A stretch of 64,000 bases of DNA from Rubrivivax sp. (GCA_022843905.1 JALHMT010000003.1:1-64000), one strand, 5' to 3'; positions 1-9,912 are shown, numbered from the stretch's first letter. The notes: generated from the sequence alone by a model not told the origin. A program made the numbers and translations.

Positions 1-1689
1 GCCGCTGCGGCGGCTGCGCCCGCCGCAGCCCCGCCCGTGCCCGCCACGGCGGCAAAGCCGGGCTCGAGGGTGCTGGAATTGACCGTCGGCCCGCTGCAGG
101 ACCTCTCGGCGGCCGACAACATCGTCGACCTGTTCAAGGAAATCACCGACCTGGGCAGCATCGAACCGCTGGATGGCGGTCGAGCCGAGGACGGCATGCG
201 CCGCTACAAGGTCACCACGGCCACCGCCGACAGCGAGCTGCTGGACCTCTTCACCTTCCACGTCGCGCGCGAGAGCGTGCGCCTGGCCCCCATCAACGCC
301 GGTTATGGCTTCCACGAAGGCGCGCCCGGCGCACCTTCGGCCGAGGCCGCCGCACCGGCCAAGGAACTGGGCTACGGCTTCTTCGACGACGCTCCGGGGG
401 CGCCGAAGACCGAGGCCGTCGCCGCCGCGCTCAGCGCCGAGCCGACCGGGGAGGCCCCGGCCGCGCCGGCAGCCGCCGCACCGCGGGCCGCGGCGCCGCG
501 TGTCGACAAGGCGGCCACCGCCGCCGAGTCGAGCACGCTGCGCGTGTCGGTCGACAAGGTCGACCAGCTCATCAACCTGGTCGGCGAGCTCGTCATCACG
601 CAGGCCATGCTGGCGCAGAACAGCAAGGGCGTGGACGCCGCGCTGTACCAGCAGATGGCCTCGGGCCTGGCCGACCTGGAACGCAACACGCGCGACCTGC
701 AGGAAGCCGTGATGTCGATCCGGATGATTCCGATGTCGATGGTCTTCAACCGCTTCCCGCGCATGCTGCGCGACCTGGCCGGCAAGCTCGGCAAGAAGGT
801 CGAGCTGGTGACGCAGGGCGAGGCCACCGAACTCGACAAGGGCCTGGTCGAGAAGATCACCGACCCGCTCACCCACCTGGTGCGCAACAGCTGCGACCAC
901 GGCATCGAGATGCCGGCCGACCGGGCGGCCAAGGGCAAGCCCGAGCACGGCACCATCACCCTGGTGGCCAGCCACCAGGGCGGCAGCATCGTCATCGAGG
1001 TGCGCGACGATGGCCGCGGCCTGAACCGCGACAAGCTGATCAAGAAGGCCCGCGAGCGTGGCATCGACGCGCCCGACTCGATGGCCGACGCCGACGTCTG
1101 GGGCCTCATCTTCGCGCCCGGCTTCAGCACCGCCGACGTGGTCACCGATGTCTCGGGCCGCGGAGTCGGCATGGACGTGGTGAAGAAGAACATCACCGCA
1201 CTCGGCGGCACGGTGGAGATCGACTCCGCCGAGGGCTACGGCATGACGGTGCGCGTGCGCCTGCCGCTCACGCTGGCCATCATGGACGGCATGAGCGTGG
1301 GCGTGGGCGAGGAGTGCTACATCCTGCCGCTGTCCAGCGTGGTCGAGTCCTTCCAGGTGCAGGACGGCATGATCAAGACCATCGGCGGCAGCGGGCGCGT
1401 GGTCGACGTGCGTGACGAGTACATGCCGGTGGTCGACCTCGAGCGCGTCTTCAACGTGCCGCGCTTCGACTTCGAGCACGTCAGCAACATCATGGTGGTG
1501 GTCGAGGCCGAAGGCGGCCGCGTCGCCCTGCTGGTCGACGAACTGCTCGGCCAGCAGCAGGTGGTGGTGAAGAACCTGGAGAGCAACTACCGCAAGGTCG
1601 ACGACGTGTCGGGCGCCACCATCATGGGCGACGGCCGCGTGGCGCTGATCCTCGACATCGGTGCGCTGGTCAGGCGCAGCCGGCATTGA
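1..1689 (+). CDS. cheA: Chemotaxis histidine kinase CheA, 5' end cut by window
   Basis: This is the C-terminal part of CheA, the cytoplasmic kinase that passes chemoreceptor signals to CheY and CheB. The frame is open from base 1 with Ala/Pro codons, so the phosphotransfer (HPt) domain lies outside the window. Counting from the GTG at 37, a P2-like domain covers about residues 12–85. Next come a linker holding two copies of a GYGF-x4-APGAP motif, dimerisation helices (about 165–235), and the ATPase domain with N box LVRNSCDHGIE, G1 DDGRGL and G2 GRGVGMDVV. A CheW-like P5 domain ends the protein. The GTG at 37 is not a real start. The gene precedes a receptor and cheW in the same direction, as in a chemotaxis operon. 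Confidence 0.96.
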   Translation, partial: AAAAAAPAAAPPVPATAAKPGSRVLELTVGPLQDLSAADNIVDLFKEITDLGSIEPLDGGRAEDGMRRYKVTTATADSELLDLFTFHVARESVRLAPINAGYGFHEGAPGAPSAEAAAPAKELGYGFFDDAPGAPKTEAVAAALSAEPTGEAPAAPAAAAPRAAAPRVDKAATAAESSTLRVSVDKVDQLINLVGELVITQAMLAQNSKGVDAALYQQMASGLADLERNTRDLQEAVMSIRMIPMSMVFNRFPRMLRDLAGKLGKKVELVTQGEATELDKGLVEKITDPLTHLVRNSCDHGIEMPADRAAKGKPEHGTITLVASHQGGSIVIEVRDDGRGLNRDKLIKKARERGIDAPDSMADADVWGLIFAPGFSTADVVTDVSGRGVGMDVVKKNITALGGTVEIDSAEGYGMTVRVRLPLTLAIMDGMSVGVGEECYILPLSSVVESFQVQDGMIKTIGGSGRVVDVRDEYMPVVDLERVFNVPRFDFEHVSNIMVVVEAEGGRVALLVDELLGQQQVVVKNLESNYRKVDDVSGATIMGDGRVALILDIGALVRRSRH

Positions 1690-1738
1690 CGCGGCCGCCG
1701 CACCGCATCGCATCTGAACAACAAGACAGGACCTTCCC

Positions 1739-3565
1739 ATGACCATGCTGTTCGACCTGCTGCGCCGCTTCTCCATCCGCTGGCGCATGCGCGGCGCGAT
1801 CCTGATGGTGCTGGCGCTGTTCGGTCTCGTCGGCGTGGCCGGCGTGCTCGGCGGCCTGCACATGAACGCGCTGAACCACGACTTCATGGAGCACTCGGTC
1901 AAGGAGGTGAACAACGTCTCCGACATCCGGCATGCCATCGGGCAGACGCGGCTGTACGAGAAGAGCATGGTCATCGACTACGAGGACGGCGTCGCCGTGC
2001 TCAAGCACCGCGAGGCCTGGACGGCCAGCATCGCCGCCGTGAAGAAGTCACTGGGCGGCCTGCTCGAAGGCGAGGCCGACGAGGACAACCCGCTGGCCGA
2101 GGCGGCGCTGAAGGACCTGGACGCCTACGTGGCGGCGACGAGCAAGGTGCTGGAGCAGGTGCAGAACGGCGCCTACGACAACGCCCGCGTCGCCGATCGC
2201 ATGCTGGCGCGCGCCAAGGAACACATGGCTGCCGTCGACAAGAACGTGCAGGCCATCGCGAAGGTGGTCGGCGACGAGGCCGTGGCCACGCAGGCCGCGT
2301 TCGAGGCCTCACTGCAGAGCACCATGGTCGCCTTCCTCGCCGTGCTGGCGGTGGCCGTGGTGGTGGTGGTGCCGCTGACACTGGCCAACTCGCACTCCAT
2401 CGTCAAGCCGATGATGCACGCGCGCAAGGTCGCGCTGGCCATCGCCGAGGGCGACCTGAGCACGCCGATCCAGGTGCAGGGGCAGGACGAAGCGGCTGAA
2501 CTGCTGCGCGCGCTGGGCCACATGCAGAGCTCGCTGGGCAGCCTGGTCGGCGAGGTGCGGCTGGCGTCCGACACGATCGCCATCTCGTCCAGCGAGGTGG
2601 CTTCCGGCAACATCGACCTGAGCCAGCGCACCGAGGAGACGGCGTCGAGCCTGCAGCAGACGGCCAGCTCGCTGACCCAGCTCACCGGCACCGTGCGCCA
2701 GAGCGCCGACTCGGCCTCGCAGGCCAACCAGCTCGCGCACTCGGCCGCCGAGGTCGCGCAACGCGGCGGCACCGTCGTCTCGCAGGTCGTCTCGACGATG
2801 GAAGAGATCAACACCAGTTCACGCCGCATCGCCGACATCATCGGCACCATCGACGGCATCGCCTTCCAGACCAACATCCTGGCGCTCAACGCCGCGGTGG
2901 AAGCCGCGCGCGCCGGCGAGCAGGGCCGCGGCTTCGCGGTGGTGGCCGGCGAGGTGCGCAGCCTGGCGCAGCGCAGCGCCGAGGCCGCACGCGAGATCAA
3001 GGGCCTGATCGGCAGCAGCGTCGACCGTGTCGAGGCCGGCAGCCGCCTGGTCAAGGACGCCGGCGCCACGATGGACGAGATCGTGGCCAGCGTGCAGCGT
3101 GTCTCCGACATCATCGGCGAGATCAGCGCCGCCGCCAGCGAACAGAGCATGGGCATCGGCAACGTCAACGGCGCCGTCTCGCAGCTCGACCAGATGACGC
3201 AGCAGAACGCGGCGCTGGTCGAGGAATCCGCCGCCGCTGCCGAGAGCCTGAAGGAGCAGTCGACCCGTCTGGGCACCGCCGTCTCGCGCTTCCGCACCGG
3301 CCAGGGGCAAGGCGAAGGTCCAGGCAGCGGCGCCGCACCGACCGCAGGCCCGACGCCCGCGCCGCGACCGCCTGTCGCCAGCATCGCGGGCGCTGCGCCG
3401 GCGCCGGCCGTCGTCGCCGCACGGGCGGTCGCCAAAGCACGTGCACCGATCGCGCCCAGACCCGCCGCCACCCCGGCGCCGCGCGCGCCCGCGGCCCCGG
3501 CCAGGCCGGCGGCAGCTTCACCGGCACCTCAGAACGCGCCCGACGGCGACTGGGAAACCTTCTGA
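1739..3565 (+). CDS. Methyl-accepting chemotaxis protein with C-terminal DWETF tether
   Basis: Classical chemoreceptor of 608 residues. It has an inner-membrane segment at about 18–42, a helical periplasmic ligand-binding domain of about 150 residues, a second membrane segment at about 194–216, HAMP, and a long methylation and signalling coiled coil with the invariant hairpin tip ([20 protein letters not shown]). A Pro/Ala-rich linker of about 80 residues follows and the protein ends GDWETF. The last five residues match the CheR/CheB-binding pentapeptide (NWETF in E. coli Tsr). The start at 1739 sits 50 bases after cheA, with AAGACAGGA upstream. The ligand cannot be read from the sequence. 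Confidence 0.95.
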   Translation: MTMLFDLLRRFSIRWRMRGAILMVLALFGLVGVAGVLGGLHMNALNHDFMEHSVKEVNNVSDIRHAIGQTRLYEKSMVIDYEDGVAVLKHREAWTASIAAVKKSLGGLLEGEADEDNPLAEAALKDLDAYVAATSKVLEQVQNGAYDNARVADRMLARAKEHMAAVDKNVQAIAKVVGDEAVATQAAFEASLQSTMVAFLAVLAVAVVVVVPLTLANSHSIVKPMMHARKVALAIAEGDLSTPIQVQGQDEAAELLRALGHMQSSLGSLVGEVRLASDTIAISSSEVASGNIDLSQRTEETASSLQQTASSLTQLTGTVRQSADSASQANQLAHSAAEVAQRGGTVVSQVVSTMEEINTSSRRIADIIGTIDGIAFQTNILALNAAVEAARAGEQGRGFAVVAGEVRSLAQRSAEAAREIKGLIGSSVDRVEAGSRLVKDAGATMDEIVASVQRVSDIIGEISAAASEQSMGIGNVNGAVSQLDQMTQQNAALVEESAAAAESLKEQSTRLGTAVSRFRTGQGQGEGPGSGAAPTAGPTPAPRPPVASIAGAAPAPAVVAARAVAKARAPIAPRPAATPAPRAPAAPARPAAASPAPQNAPDGDWETF

Positions 3566-3677
3566 CCCGGCTCAAACGGCCGAGCCCAGGGCGTTTCAGA
3601 TCACCAACGCGCTGCCGATAACCGAACAGCACCGGCCGACCACGCGGCCCCGACACCCAGGATCCCAAGGAGCCCTC

Positions 3678-4226
3678 ATGGACATGATCACCGAAGCCAC
3701 CGTCGTTGCCCGCCACGAGGCCGTGCGCCAGGGCGGTGCCGCCGCCACCCCCGCCGGCCGCACCAAGGCCGAAAGCGGCGAGTTCCTCACCTTCCGCCTG
3801 GGCGCCGAGGAGTACGGCATCGACATCCTGCGCGTGCAGGAGATCCGCTCCTACGAGCCGCCCACGCGCATCGCCAACGCCCCGTCCTTCATCAAGGGCG
3901 TGGTCAACCTGCGCGGTGTCATCGTTCCCATCATCGACCTGCGGCTGAAGCTCAACTGCGACAGCGCCGAGTACAACGACTTCACCGTCGTCATCGTGCT
4001 GAACGTGCGCGGCCGCGTGGTCGGGGCCGTGGTCGACTCGGTGTCCGACGTGCTCGAGCTGAGCCACGAGCAGATCAAGCCGGCGCCCGAGCTGAGCAGC
4101 AGCGTCGACAGCGGCTTCATCACCGGCATCGGCAGCGTGAAGAACGGTGAAGTCGAACGCATGCTGATCCTGATGGACATCGAAGGCCTGATGAGCAGCG
4201 CCGACATGGGTCTGGTCTCGGGCTGA
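3678..4226 (+). CDS. cheW: Chemotaxis coupling protein CheW
   Basis: CheW of 182 residues is the cytoplasmic adaptor that links CheA to chemoreceptors. After an N-terminal extension of about 35 residues, the CheW fold begins with [22 protein letters not shown] and continues with the conserved [10 protein letters not shown] and IIDLR segments. The ATG at 3678 was chosen because AAGGAG lies six bases upstream. The same frame is open further upstream, but that part overlaps the preceding receptor and looks non-coding. It belongs to the chemotaxis run with cheA and two receptors. Confidence 0.96.
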   Translation: MDMITEATVVARHEAVRQGGAAATPAGRTKAESGEFLTFRLGAEEYGIDILRVQEIRSYEPPTRIANAPSFIKGVVNLRGVIVPIIDLRLKLNCDSAEYNDFTVVIVLNVRGRVVGAVVDSVSDVLELSHEQIKPAPELSSSVDSGFITGIGSVKNGEVERMLILMDIEGLMSSADMGLVSG

Positions 4227-4316
4227 ACCCCGCCGCCCCTCGACAAGGGCCGCCCAGGTGTCTGCGACCACGGTTTCTCGATTCGCCACAACTCTGAACC
4301 CGAAAGCCCTCGATCG

Positions 4317-5738
4317 ATGAACAGCAGCACCGCCCACCAGCGTCGGACCGCCACGGCCGACCTGCTGATCCTGACGACCATCGTCATCGGCGCCCTGGTG
4401 GCGCTGGCCATCGGTTCCCGCTTCGGCCAGCTCGGCCTGGCAGCGATGGGGGCGGCAGCCCTGGTCGCGGCGGCTGCGGCAGTCGTGCTGAGCGCCCGCG
4501 GCACCCTGCTGTCGCGACTGGTGCTCGCGGCCTCGGCAATGGGCATGGTCGCGCTGCACATCCAGCTCGGCCGCGGCACGCTGGAATTTCACTTCGGCGT
4601 CTTCGTCGTGCTGGCGCTGATGCTGGTCTACCAGGACTGGCGACCCATCGTGGCGGCCGCGGGCCTCATTGCCGTGCACCACGTGGTCTTCGACCGCCTT
4701 CAGGCCGCCGGCCTGCCGGTGTACTGCACGCCCGAGGCGGACTTCCTGAAGATGCTGATGCACGCCGGCTACGTCGTCGTGCAGACAGGTTTCGAGGTCT
4801 ACGTGGTGCGGGGCATGGCGGCCCTGGCGCGCCAGGGCGAAGAGCTCGACTGCCTGGTCAACGGCATGGAACGTGACGGCCAGCTCGTGCTGGCCGCTGA
4901 CGGCATCCGGGTGAGCACGCCTGCGGCACAGCACCTGCAGACCACGCTGTCCAAGGTGGCGCTGGCACTCAACGAGGTGCAGACCTCGGCCGCGGGCATC
5001 CAGGGCGCCAGCGGCGAGATCGCGCACGGCAACCAGGACCTCAGCCAGCGCACCGAGCAGACGGCGTCCAACCTGCAGCAGGCCGCCAGCTCGATGGACC
5101 AGCTCACCGCCCGGGTGCGCCACAGCGCGGAGTCGGCCGCACAGGCCAACCAGCTCGCCGCCTCGGCAGCCGAGGTGGCGCAGCGCGGCGGCCAGGTGGT
5201 GTCGCAGGTGGTGCAGACCATGCAGGAGATCAACACCAGCTCCAAGCGCATCGCCGACATCATCGGCACCATCGACGGCATCGCCTTCCAGACCAACATC
5301 CTGGCGCTCAACGCCGCGGTGGAAGCCGCCCGCGCCGGCGAGCAGGGCCGCGGCTTCGCGGTGGTGGCCAGCGAAGTGCGCAGCCTGGCACAGCGCAGCG
5401 CCGAGGCCGCGCGCGAGATCAAGTCGCTCATCGGCAACAGCGTCGACAGCGTCGAGGCGGGCAGCCGCCTGGTGGCCGACGCCGGCCGCACGATGGACGA
5501 GATCGTGGCCAGCGTGCAGCGCGTGACCGACATCATCGGCGAGATCAGCACCTCGTCCGACGAGCAGAGCAGCGGCATCACGCAGGTCAACCAGGCCGTG
5601 AGCCAGCTCGACGCCATGACGCAGCAGAACGCGGCACTGGTCGAACAGAGCGCCGCAGCCTCCGCCACCCTGCGCAGCCATGCCGACCGCCTGGTGGCCC
5701 TGGTGGTCGGCTTTCGCATGCAGACCGGAACGAACTGA
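4317..5738 (+). CDS. Methyl-accepting chemotaxis protein with membrane-embedded sensor domain
   Basis: Chemoreceptor of 473 residues without a periplasmic domain. Residues 16–170 form about five or six hydrophobic helices carrying conserved polar residues (H81, H92, H121-H122, H149, and motifs EFHFGVF and QDWRP). A signalling coiled coil with the standard tip follows directly, without a clear HAMP. The sensor type is common in Burkholderiales receptors. What it senses is unknown to me, and the histidines only suggest a metal, haem or redox cofactor. It ends QTGTN and so has no CheR/CheB tether. Its tip region is almost identical in DNA to that of the receptor at 1739–3565. Confidence 0.93.
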   Translation: MNSSTAHQRRTATADLLILTTIVIGALVALAIGSRFGQLGLAAMGAAALVAAAAAVVLSARGTLLSRLVLAASAMGMVALHIQLGRGTLEFHFGVFVVLALMLVYQDWRPIVAAAGLIAVHHVVFDRLQAAGLPVYCTPEADFLKMLMHAGYVVVQTGFEVYVVRGMAALARQGEELDCLVNGMERDGQLVLAADGIRVSTPAAQHLQTTLSKVALALNEVQTSAAGIQGASGEIAHGNQDLSQRTEQTASNLQQAASSMDQLTARVRHSAESAAQANQLAASAAEVAQRGGQVVSQVVQTMQEINTSSKRIADIIGTIDGIAFQTNILALNAAVEAARAGEQGRGFAVVASEVRSLAQRSAEAAREIKSLIGNSVDSVEAGSRLVADAGRTMDEIVASVQRVTDIIGEISTSSDEQSSGITQVNQAVSQLDAMTQQNAALVEQSAAASATLRSHADRLVALVVGFRMQTGTN

Positions 5739-5749
5739 ACGCACGGTGG

Positions 5750-6096
5750 CGCGGGCGGCTGAAGCCTGCGCCATGGTCGAGGTCAAGCCTGCCGGCGCCT
5801 GGCAGGAGTACAAGTTCACCAACCCGGTGGGCAAGAAGATCGCACCCGAGGTGATGTACTGCGAGAAGCTCGGTCAGACCACCGTCTGCGGCGGCGTCTA
5901 CCCCTGACCTGTCGGCGCCGGCTCCGGCCAGACCAGCCGCGACGCCGCCGAAGAAGGCGTCTGCACCCTCCCCTGTTCCCCGACCCGCAACGGCTCAGTC
6001 AGCGACCTCCGCCAGGACGCCTGCGTCACCGAAGGTCGCAGCGCCAGCGCCGGCGCCAGCGCCGGCGCCAGCGAAGGCGATTGGGAAACCTTCTAG
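5750..6096 (+). pseudogene. Chemoreceptor remnant: Cache-domain fragment joined to a tail ending in DWETF
   Basis: Decayed methyl-accepting chemotaxis gene. Bases 5750–5907 encode, in one frame, the end of a single Cache sensor domain (motifs WQEYKFTNPVGKKI and YCEKLGQ, then CGGVY) and then a TGA. From 5909 another frame reads about 55 residues of Pro/Ala/Lys-rich linker, as found near the C-terminus of the intact receptor upstream. At 6079–6096 the first frame resumes with GDWETF and TAG. The membrane segment, HAMP and signalling coiled coil that should lie between are absent. The simplest reading is an internal deletion plus a frameshift in a former third receptor gene. No convincing start or ribosome site is visible. 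Confidence 0.75.
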
Positions 6097-6119
6097 CAGC
6101 GCCGCCTTCAGACCACGGA

Positions 6120-6343
6120 CCCGCCAGGGCCCGAGCCCTTCCCGCGAACGCCACGGATAGTGCTCCGCCGTTTCGTCGGCAATGCCCCCTTGACGAAGCA
6201 GCGGCACAGCCGCTGCGAGGGTCCGCCGCAACGGGCCCGCCAGGGCCCGAGCCCCTCCAGCGAACGCCACGGATCCGGCTCCGCCGGTCCGTCGGCGTTG
6301 CCCCCTTGAGGGGGAAGCGGCGAAGCCGCTGCGGGGGTGGGCC
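6120..6343. repeat. Two-copy GC-rich hairpin element between gene ends
   Basis: Two imperfect direct copies with a period of 116 bases (6120–6222 and 6236–6343). Both contain CCCGCCAGGGCCCGAGCCC, GCGAACGCCACGGAT and GCCCCCTTGA. Each ends in the hairpin AGCGGC-NNN-GCCGCT; the loop is ACA in copy one and GAA in copy two while the stem is unchanged. Copy two also has CCCCC-TTGA-GGGGG at 6301–6314. Similar GC-rich intergenic hairpins are widespread in Burkholderiales genomes as far as I recall. It lies between the receptor remnant and the stop of the permease gene and may act as a terminator. Confidence 0.75.
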
Positions 6344-8893
6344 CTATACCGCCCCGGCCCGGCGCAGCGTCTCCAGCACCGGGCGGCGCAGCACGTCGCG
6401 AAGGCCCCACCAGCCCGCGCCCAGCGCCAGCAAGGCTCCGGCTGCACCGCCGAACAGCGGCACCCAGGGCGACGGGTTCCAGTCGAACTGGAAGGCGTAG
6501 CGCGCCAGCGCCCAGCCCACCCCCAGTGCGGCCACCGACGCCAGCGTGCCGGCCAGCGCGCCCACGCCCAGCAGTTCGGCGCGCTGCACCTGGGCCAGCA
6601 GCCGGCCGCTGGCGCCCATCGCCCGCATGATGGCGAACTCCCGCGAGCGCGCTTCGCGCGTGGCCGTGACGGCGGCGAACAGCACCACCAGGCCCGCCGC
6701 CAGCGTGAAGCCGAAGAGGAACTCGACCGCGCGGATGACCTGGTCCAGCACGCGCTGCACCTGCGCGACGGAGGCCGAGACGTCGACATTGGTGATGTTC
6801 GGGAAGTCTCGGCTCAGGCGGTTGTCGAAGCCCGGCGTGGTCGGGGCCTTGAAGGCGCTGATGTAGGTGATGGGCAGGTCCGTGAGCTGCGACACGGGGA
6901 ACAGCACGAAGAAGTTGACCCGCATCGAGCGCCAGTCGACCTTGCGCAGGCTCGTGATGCGACCCTCGCGCTGCTGGCCGGCGATGTCGAAGCGCAAGGT
7001 GTCGCCCAGCTTCAGTCCCAGCGTTTGCGCCAGCCCGTCCTCCACCGACAGACCGTCGGCCTCTTCAGGCGTCCAGCGGCCCGCGCTCACCTCGTTGTGA
7101 CCGGGCAGCTTCGCGTCGTGGCTGAGGTTGAACTCGCGATCGATCATGCGCTGCGCACGGTCGTCCTCGAAGCTCTCGGGCGTGATCGTGCGGCCGTTGA
7201 TGGCCACCAGCCGGCCGCGGATCATCGGGTACCAGTCATAGCGCGTCACGCCCGCCTGCGTGATGGCGTTTCGGAAGGCCTCGCCCTGATCGGGCTGCAG
7301 GTTGATGACGAAGCGGTTGGGCGCATCGGGTGGCGTGGCCTGGCGCCAGCTGGCGATGAGATCGGTGCGCAGCAGCACCAGCAGCACCAGGGCCAGCAGG
7401 CCGACGGCCAGCGCCGAGACCTGCAGCACGGCAAAGCCCGGCCGGGCGGCGATCTGGCGCGTGGCCAGCACCAGCCAGCGCGGCGCCCGAGTCTCGGGCA
7501 CCGCGCGCTGCAGCAGCTTCACGGCCACCCAGGCCAGCAGCGCGAACACCAGGCCCGCCGCTGCGAAGCCGCCCACGGCGATGGCGCCCAGCTTGGCGTC
7601 GGACGACACCGCCATCAACAGCGCTGCGAAACCGCCGACGCCGGCGCCCAGCACGAGCAAGGAGGAGGCCTTCAGCGAGCCGACGTCGCGGCGGATCACG
7701 CGCAGCGGCGGTACACGCGCCAGCTGCAGCACCGGCGGCAGCCCGAAGCCCAGGAGCAGCGTCATGCCCACGCCCATGCCGAACAGGGCCGGCATGGGCC
7801 CCGGTGAAGGCAGGGCCGCCTGCACCAGCCCCGACAGCAGCCACACGAAGACGAAATGCACGGCCCAGCCGATGGCCACGCCGGCCGCACTGGCGGCCAC
7901 GCCGACGAGGCCGAACTCGATGGCGTAGGCGCCCGCGATGCGACGCTGCGACAGGCCCAGCACGCGCAGCATGGCGCAGTCGTCCAGATGGCGCGAGGCG
8001 AAGTCACGCGCCGCGATGCCCACCGCCACGGCGGCCAGCAGCGCCGCCAGCAAGGCCACCAGGTTGAGGAACTTCTCGGCCCGGTCCAGCGTCTGCCGCA
8101 TCTCGGGCCGACCGCTCTCCAGCGACTCGACCGACACGCCCCGCCATGGCACGACGGCGATCTGCTGCTCCGACCAGCGAACGAACTCGCGCACGCCCAC
8201 CTGTCGTTCATCGGGCGACGCCACCGCCAGGCGATAGGTGATGCGGCTGGCCGGCTGCACCAGCGCGGTGGCGGCCAGGTCGGTTTCGGCCAGCATCACG
8301 CGCGGCGCGAAGCTCATGAAACCGGCGCCGCGGTCGGGTTCGATGACGATGATGCGCGCGATGCGAAGCGCCGAGTCGCCCAGCAGCAGCGGGTCGCCCA
8401 CCTGCAGTTGCAGCGCGTCAAGCAACGCGGCATCGACCCACACCGTACCGGGCTCGGGGCCGGCTGAACGCAGTTCCAGCGCGGCGTCGGCCCCGGCCTT
8501 GAGCTGCATCTGGCCGCGCAACGGGTAGCTTGCCGACACCGCCTTCACCGACACCAGGCGCGAAGCACCGCCCTTGTCGTCGGGCGCCCGGCCCATGCTG
8601 GGGAAGGTGGCGCTGGTCGACGTCGCCAGCCCCAGCGAGCGCGCCTTCTCCAGCATCTCGGGCCGGGCCGGCTTGTCGCTGCTGATGACGGCGTCGCCGC
8701 CCAGCAACTGGCGGGCGTCGCGCGCCAGGCCGGCGTTCAGGCGGTCGGCAAAGAAGCCGACCGCAGTCAGCGCGGCCACCGCCAGCATCACGGCCACGGC
8801 CAGCAGGCGCAATTCACCTGCGCGGAAGTCGCGCAGGGTCTGGCGCCAGGCCAGCAGACCGGCCGAGGGCGGCCGCAGGGGGATTGCAGTCAT
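6344..8893 (-). CDS. FtsX-family ABC transporter permease, YbbP-like
   Basis: Large inner-membrane permease of 849 residues from the MacB/LolC/FtsX superfamily. It has the YbbP layout: an N-terminal membrane helix, a large periplasmic domain, a central helix cluster (about 260–460), a second periplasmic domain, and a final FtsX helix bundle (about 720–840). Such proteins work with a LolD/YbbA-type ATPase in extracting or exporting envelope molecules. No ATPase gene adjoins this one; the only LolD-type ATPase here is 8 kb away. The start at 8893 (MTAIPLRPP) is preferred over a longer form beginning at 8935. The exact substrate is unknown. Confidence 0.9.
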   Translation of the reverse strand: MTAIPLRPPSAGLLAWRQTLRDFRAGELRLLAVAVMLAVAALTAVGFFADRLNAGLARDARQLLGGDAVISSDKPARPEMLEKARSLGLATSTSATFPSMGRAPDDKGGASRLVSVKAVSASYPLRGQMQLKAGADAALELRSAGPEPGTVWVDAALLDALQLQVGDPLLLGDSALRIARIIVIEPDRGAGFMSFAPRVMLAETDLAATALVQPASRITYRLAVASPDERQVGVREFVRWSEQQIAVVPWRGVSVESLESGRPEMRQTLDRAEKFLNLVALLAALLAAVAVGIAARDFASRHLDDCAMLRVLGLSQRRIAGAYAIEFGLVGVAASAAGVAIGWAVHFVFVWLLSGLVQAALPSPGPMPALFGMGVGMTLLLGFGLPPVLQLARVPPLRVIRRDVGSLKASSLLVLGAGVGGFAALLMAVSSDAKLGAIAVGGFAAAGLVFALLAWVAVKLLQRAVPETRAPRWLVLATRQIAARPGFAVLQVSALAVGLLALVLLVLLRTDLIASWRQATPPDAPNRFVINLQPDQGEAFRNAITQAGVTRYDWYPMIRGRLVAINGRTITPESFEDDRAQRMIDREFNLSHDAKLPGHNEVSAGRWTPEEADGLSVEDGLAQTLGLKLGDTLRFDIAGQQREGRITSLRKVDWRSMRVNFFVLFPVSQLTDLPITYISAFKAPTTPGFDNRLSRDFPNITNVDVSASVAQVQRVLDQVIRAVEFLFGFTLAAGLVVLFAAVTATREARSREFAIMRAMGASGRLLAQVQRAELLGVGALAGTLASVAALGVGWALARYAFQFDWNPSPWVPLFGGAAGALLALGAGWWGLRDVLRRPVLETLRRAGAV

Positions 8894-9036
8894 GGCCACA
8901 CGGTAACGCAAACCCCCTTTCCCTGCGGCCGCCACGCCCGGCCGGGCTGCCCCTGCGGCCCCGGGCCCCGCTTTCGTGAATGCTGCATGCAGGTTCGTTG
9001 AAGTCTGCCCCCGCGCCGGGGTGATCCAATGCAGGC

Positions 9037-9912
9037 ATGGACTCGAACCGCACCCTGCCCTCCCTCTACCTCTCGCATGGCTCGCCGATGACGGCGCTCG
9101 AGCCGCGCGAGGCCGGCGGTTTCATGCAGCGCCTGGGCCCGGCCATCGACAGCACGTTCGGCCGCCCGACGGCCGTACTGGCGCTCTCGGCCCACAGCCT
9201 GGCGCGAGAACCCGTGCTGCTGGCCGCGCCGCAGCACGAAGCGGTGTACGACTTCGGCGGATTCCCGCCCGAGCTGTACGCGCTGCGCTACGACGCGCCC
9301 GGCGCGCCGGCCCTGGCGCCCCGCGTGGCGCAACTGCTGTCGTCCGCCGGGTTGCCGGTGCACCGCGTCGAACAGGGCGGACTGGATCACGGCATCTGGA
9401 CGCCGCTGCGCTACATGTATCCCGCCGCCGATGTGCCGGTGCTGCCGCTGGCCTTCCCGCCGGACTGGAGCCCGGCCCGGCTGCTGGCCCTGGGCATCGC
9501 CCTGGCGCCGCTGGCGGCGCAGGGGGTGCTGGTGATGGGCAGCGGCAGCCTCACACACAACCTGCGCATGGTGTTCGGCGGCGGCACGCGGCCCGCCCTG
9601 GGCGCCCCCGAAATCCCGGAAAGCGCCGCCTTTCGCGCCTGGGTACACGAGCGCGCTGCGGCCGCCGACCTGCCGGCTCTGCTGGACTACCGCCGCGCCG
9701 CGCCCCACGCCGCGCTGATGCACCCGACCGACGAGCACTGGCTGCCCTGGTACCCGGCCCATGGCGCCGGGGGTGGTGATCAGCCCGGCCTGCGCCTGCA
9801 TCACAGCCTGACCTTCGGCTGCCTGGCGATGGACAGCTACGCCTTCGGCGCGCAGGCCGGTCGGCTGGCACAGGCGCTGCAAGCGACCGAGCCCGCACCC
9901 GCGCCGCATTGA
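9037..9912 (+). CDS. DODA-type extradiol aromatic ring-opening dioxygenase
   Basis: Protein of 291 residues of the LigB/YgiD family, cytoplasmic non-haem metal dioxygenases that open catechol-type rings such as 4,5-DOPA. Visible metal-ligand and active-site segments are SHGSP near the N-terminus, ALSAHS, GLDHGIWTPL, THNL and HPTDEHWLPW. The length fits the family. It is divergent from the YbbP-like permease and followed by a small membrane-protein gene. The physiological substrate cannot be told from the sequence, and many members have no proven role. Confidence 0.92.
   Translation: MDSNRTLPSLYLSHGSPMTALEPREAGGFMQRLGPAIDSTFGRPTAVLALSAHSLAREPVLLAAPQHEAVYDFGGFPPELYALRYDAPGAPALAPRVAQLLSSAGLPVHRVEQGGLDHGIWTPLRYMYPAADVPVLPLAFPPDWSPARLLALGIALAPLAAQGVLVMGSGSLTHNLRMVFGGGTRPALGAPEIPESAAFRAWVHERAAAADLPALLDYRRAAPHAALMHPTDEHWLPWYPAHGAGGGDQPGLRLHHSLTFGCLAMDSYAFGAQAGRLAQALQATEPAPAPH

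Noticed and set aside
3165..5834. Open frame of 889 codons antisense to the chemoreceptors
   Set aside because: It mirrors conserved receptor genes on the other strand; its translation is rich in His, Arg, Gly and Ala with no domain. Long antisense frames are expected at this GC content.
5680..5907. Gene start at 5680 for the Cache fragment
   Set aside because: The first 20 codons are only another frame of the upstream receptor end; homology begins near 5750 and no ribosome site fits.
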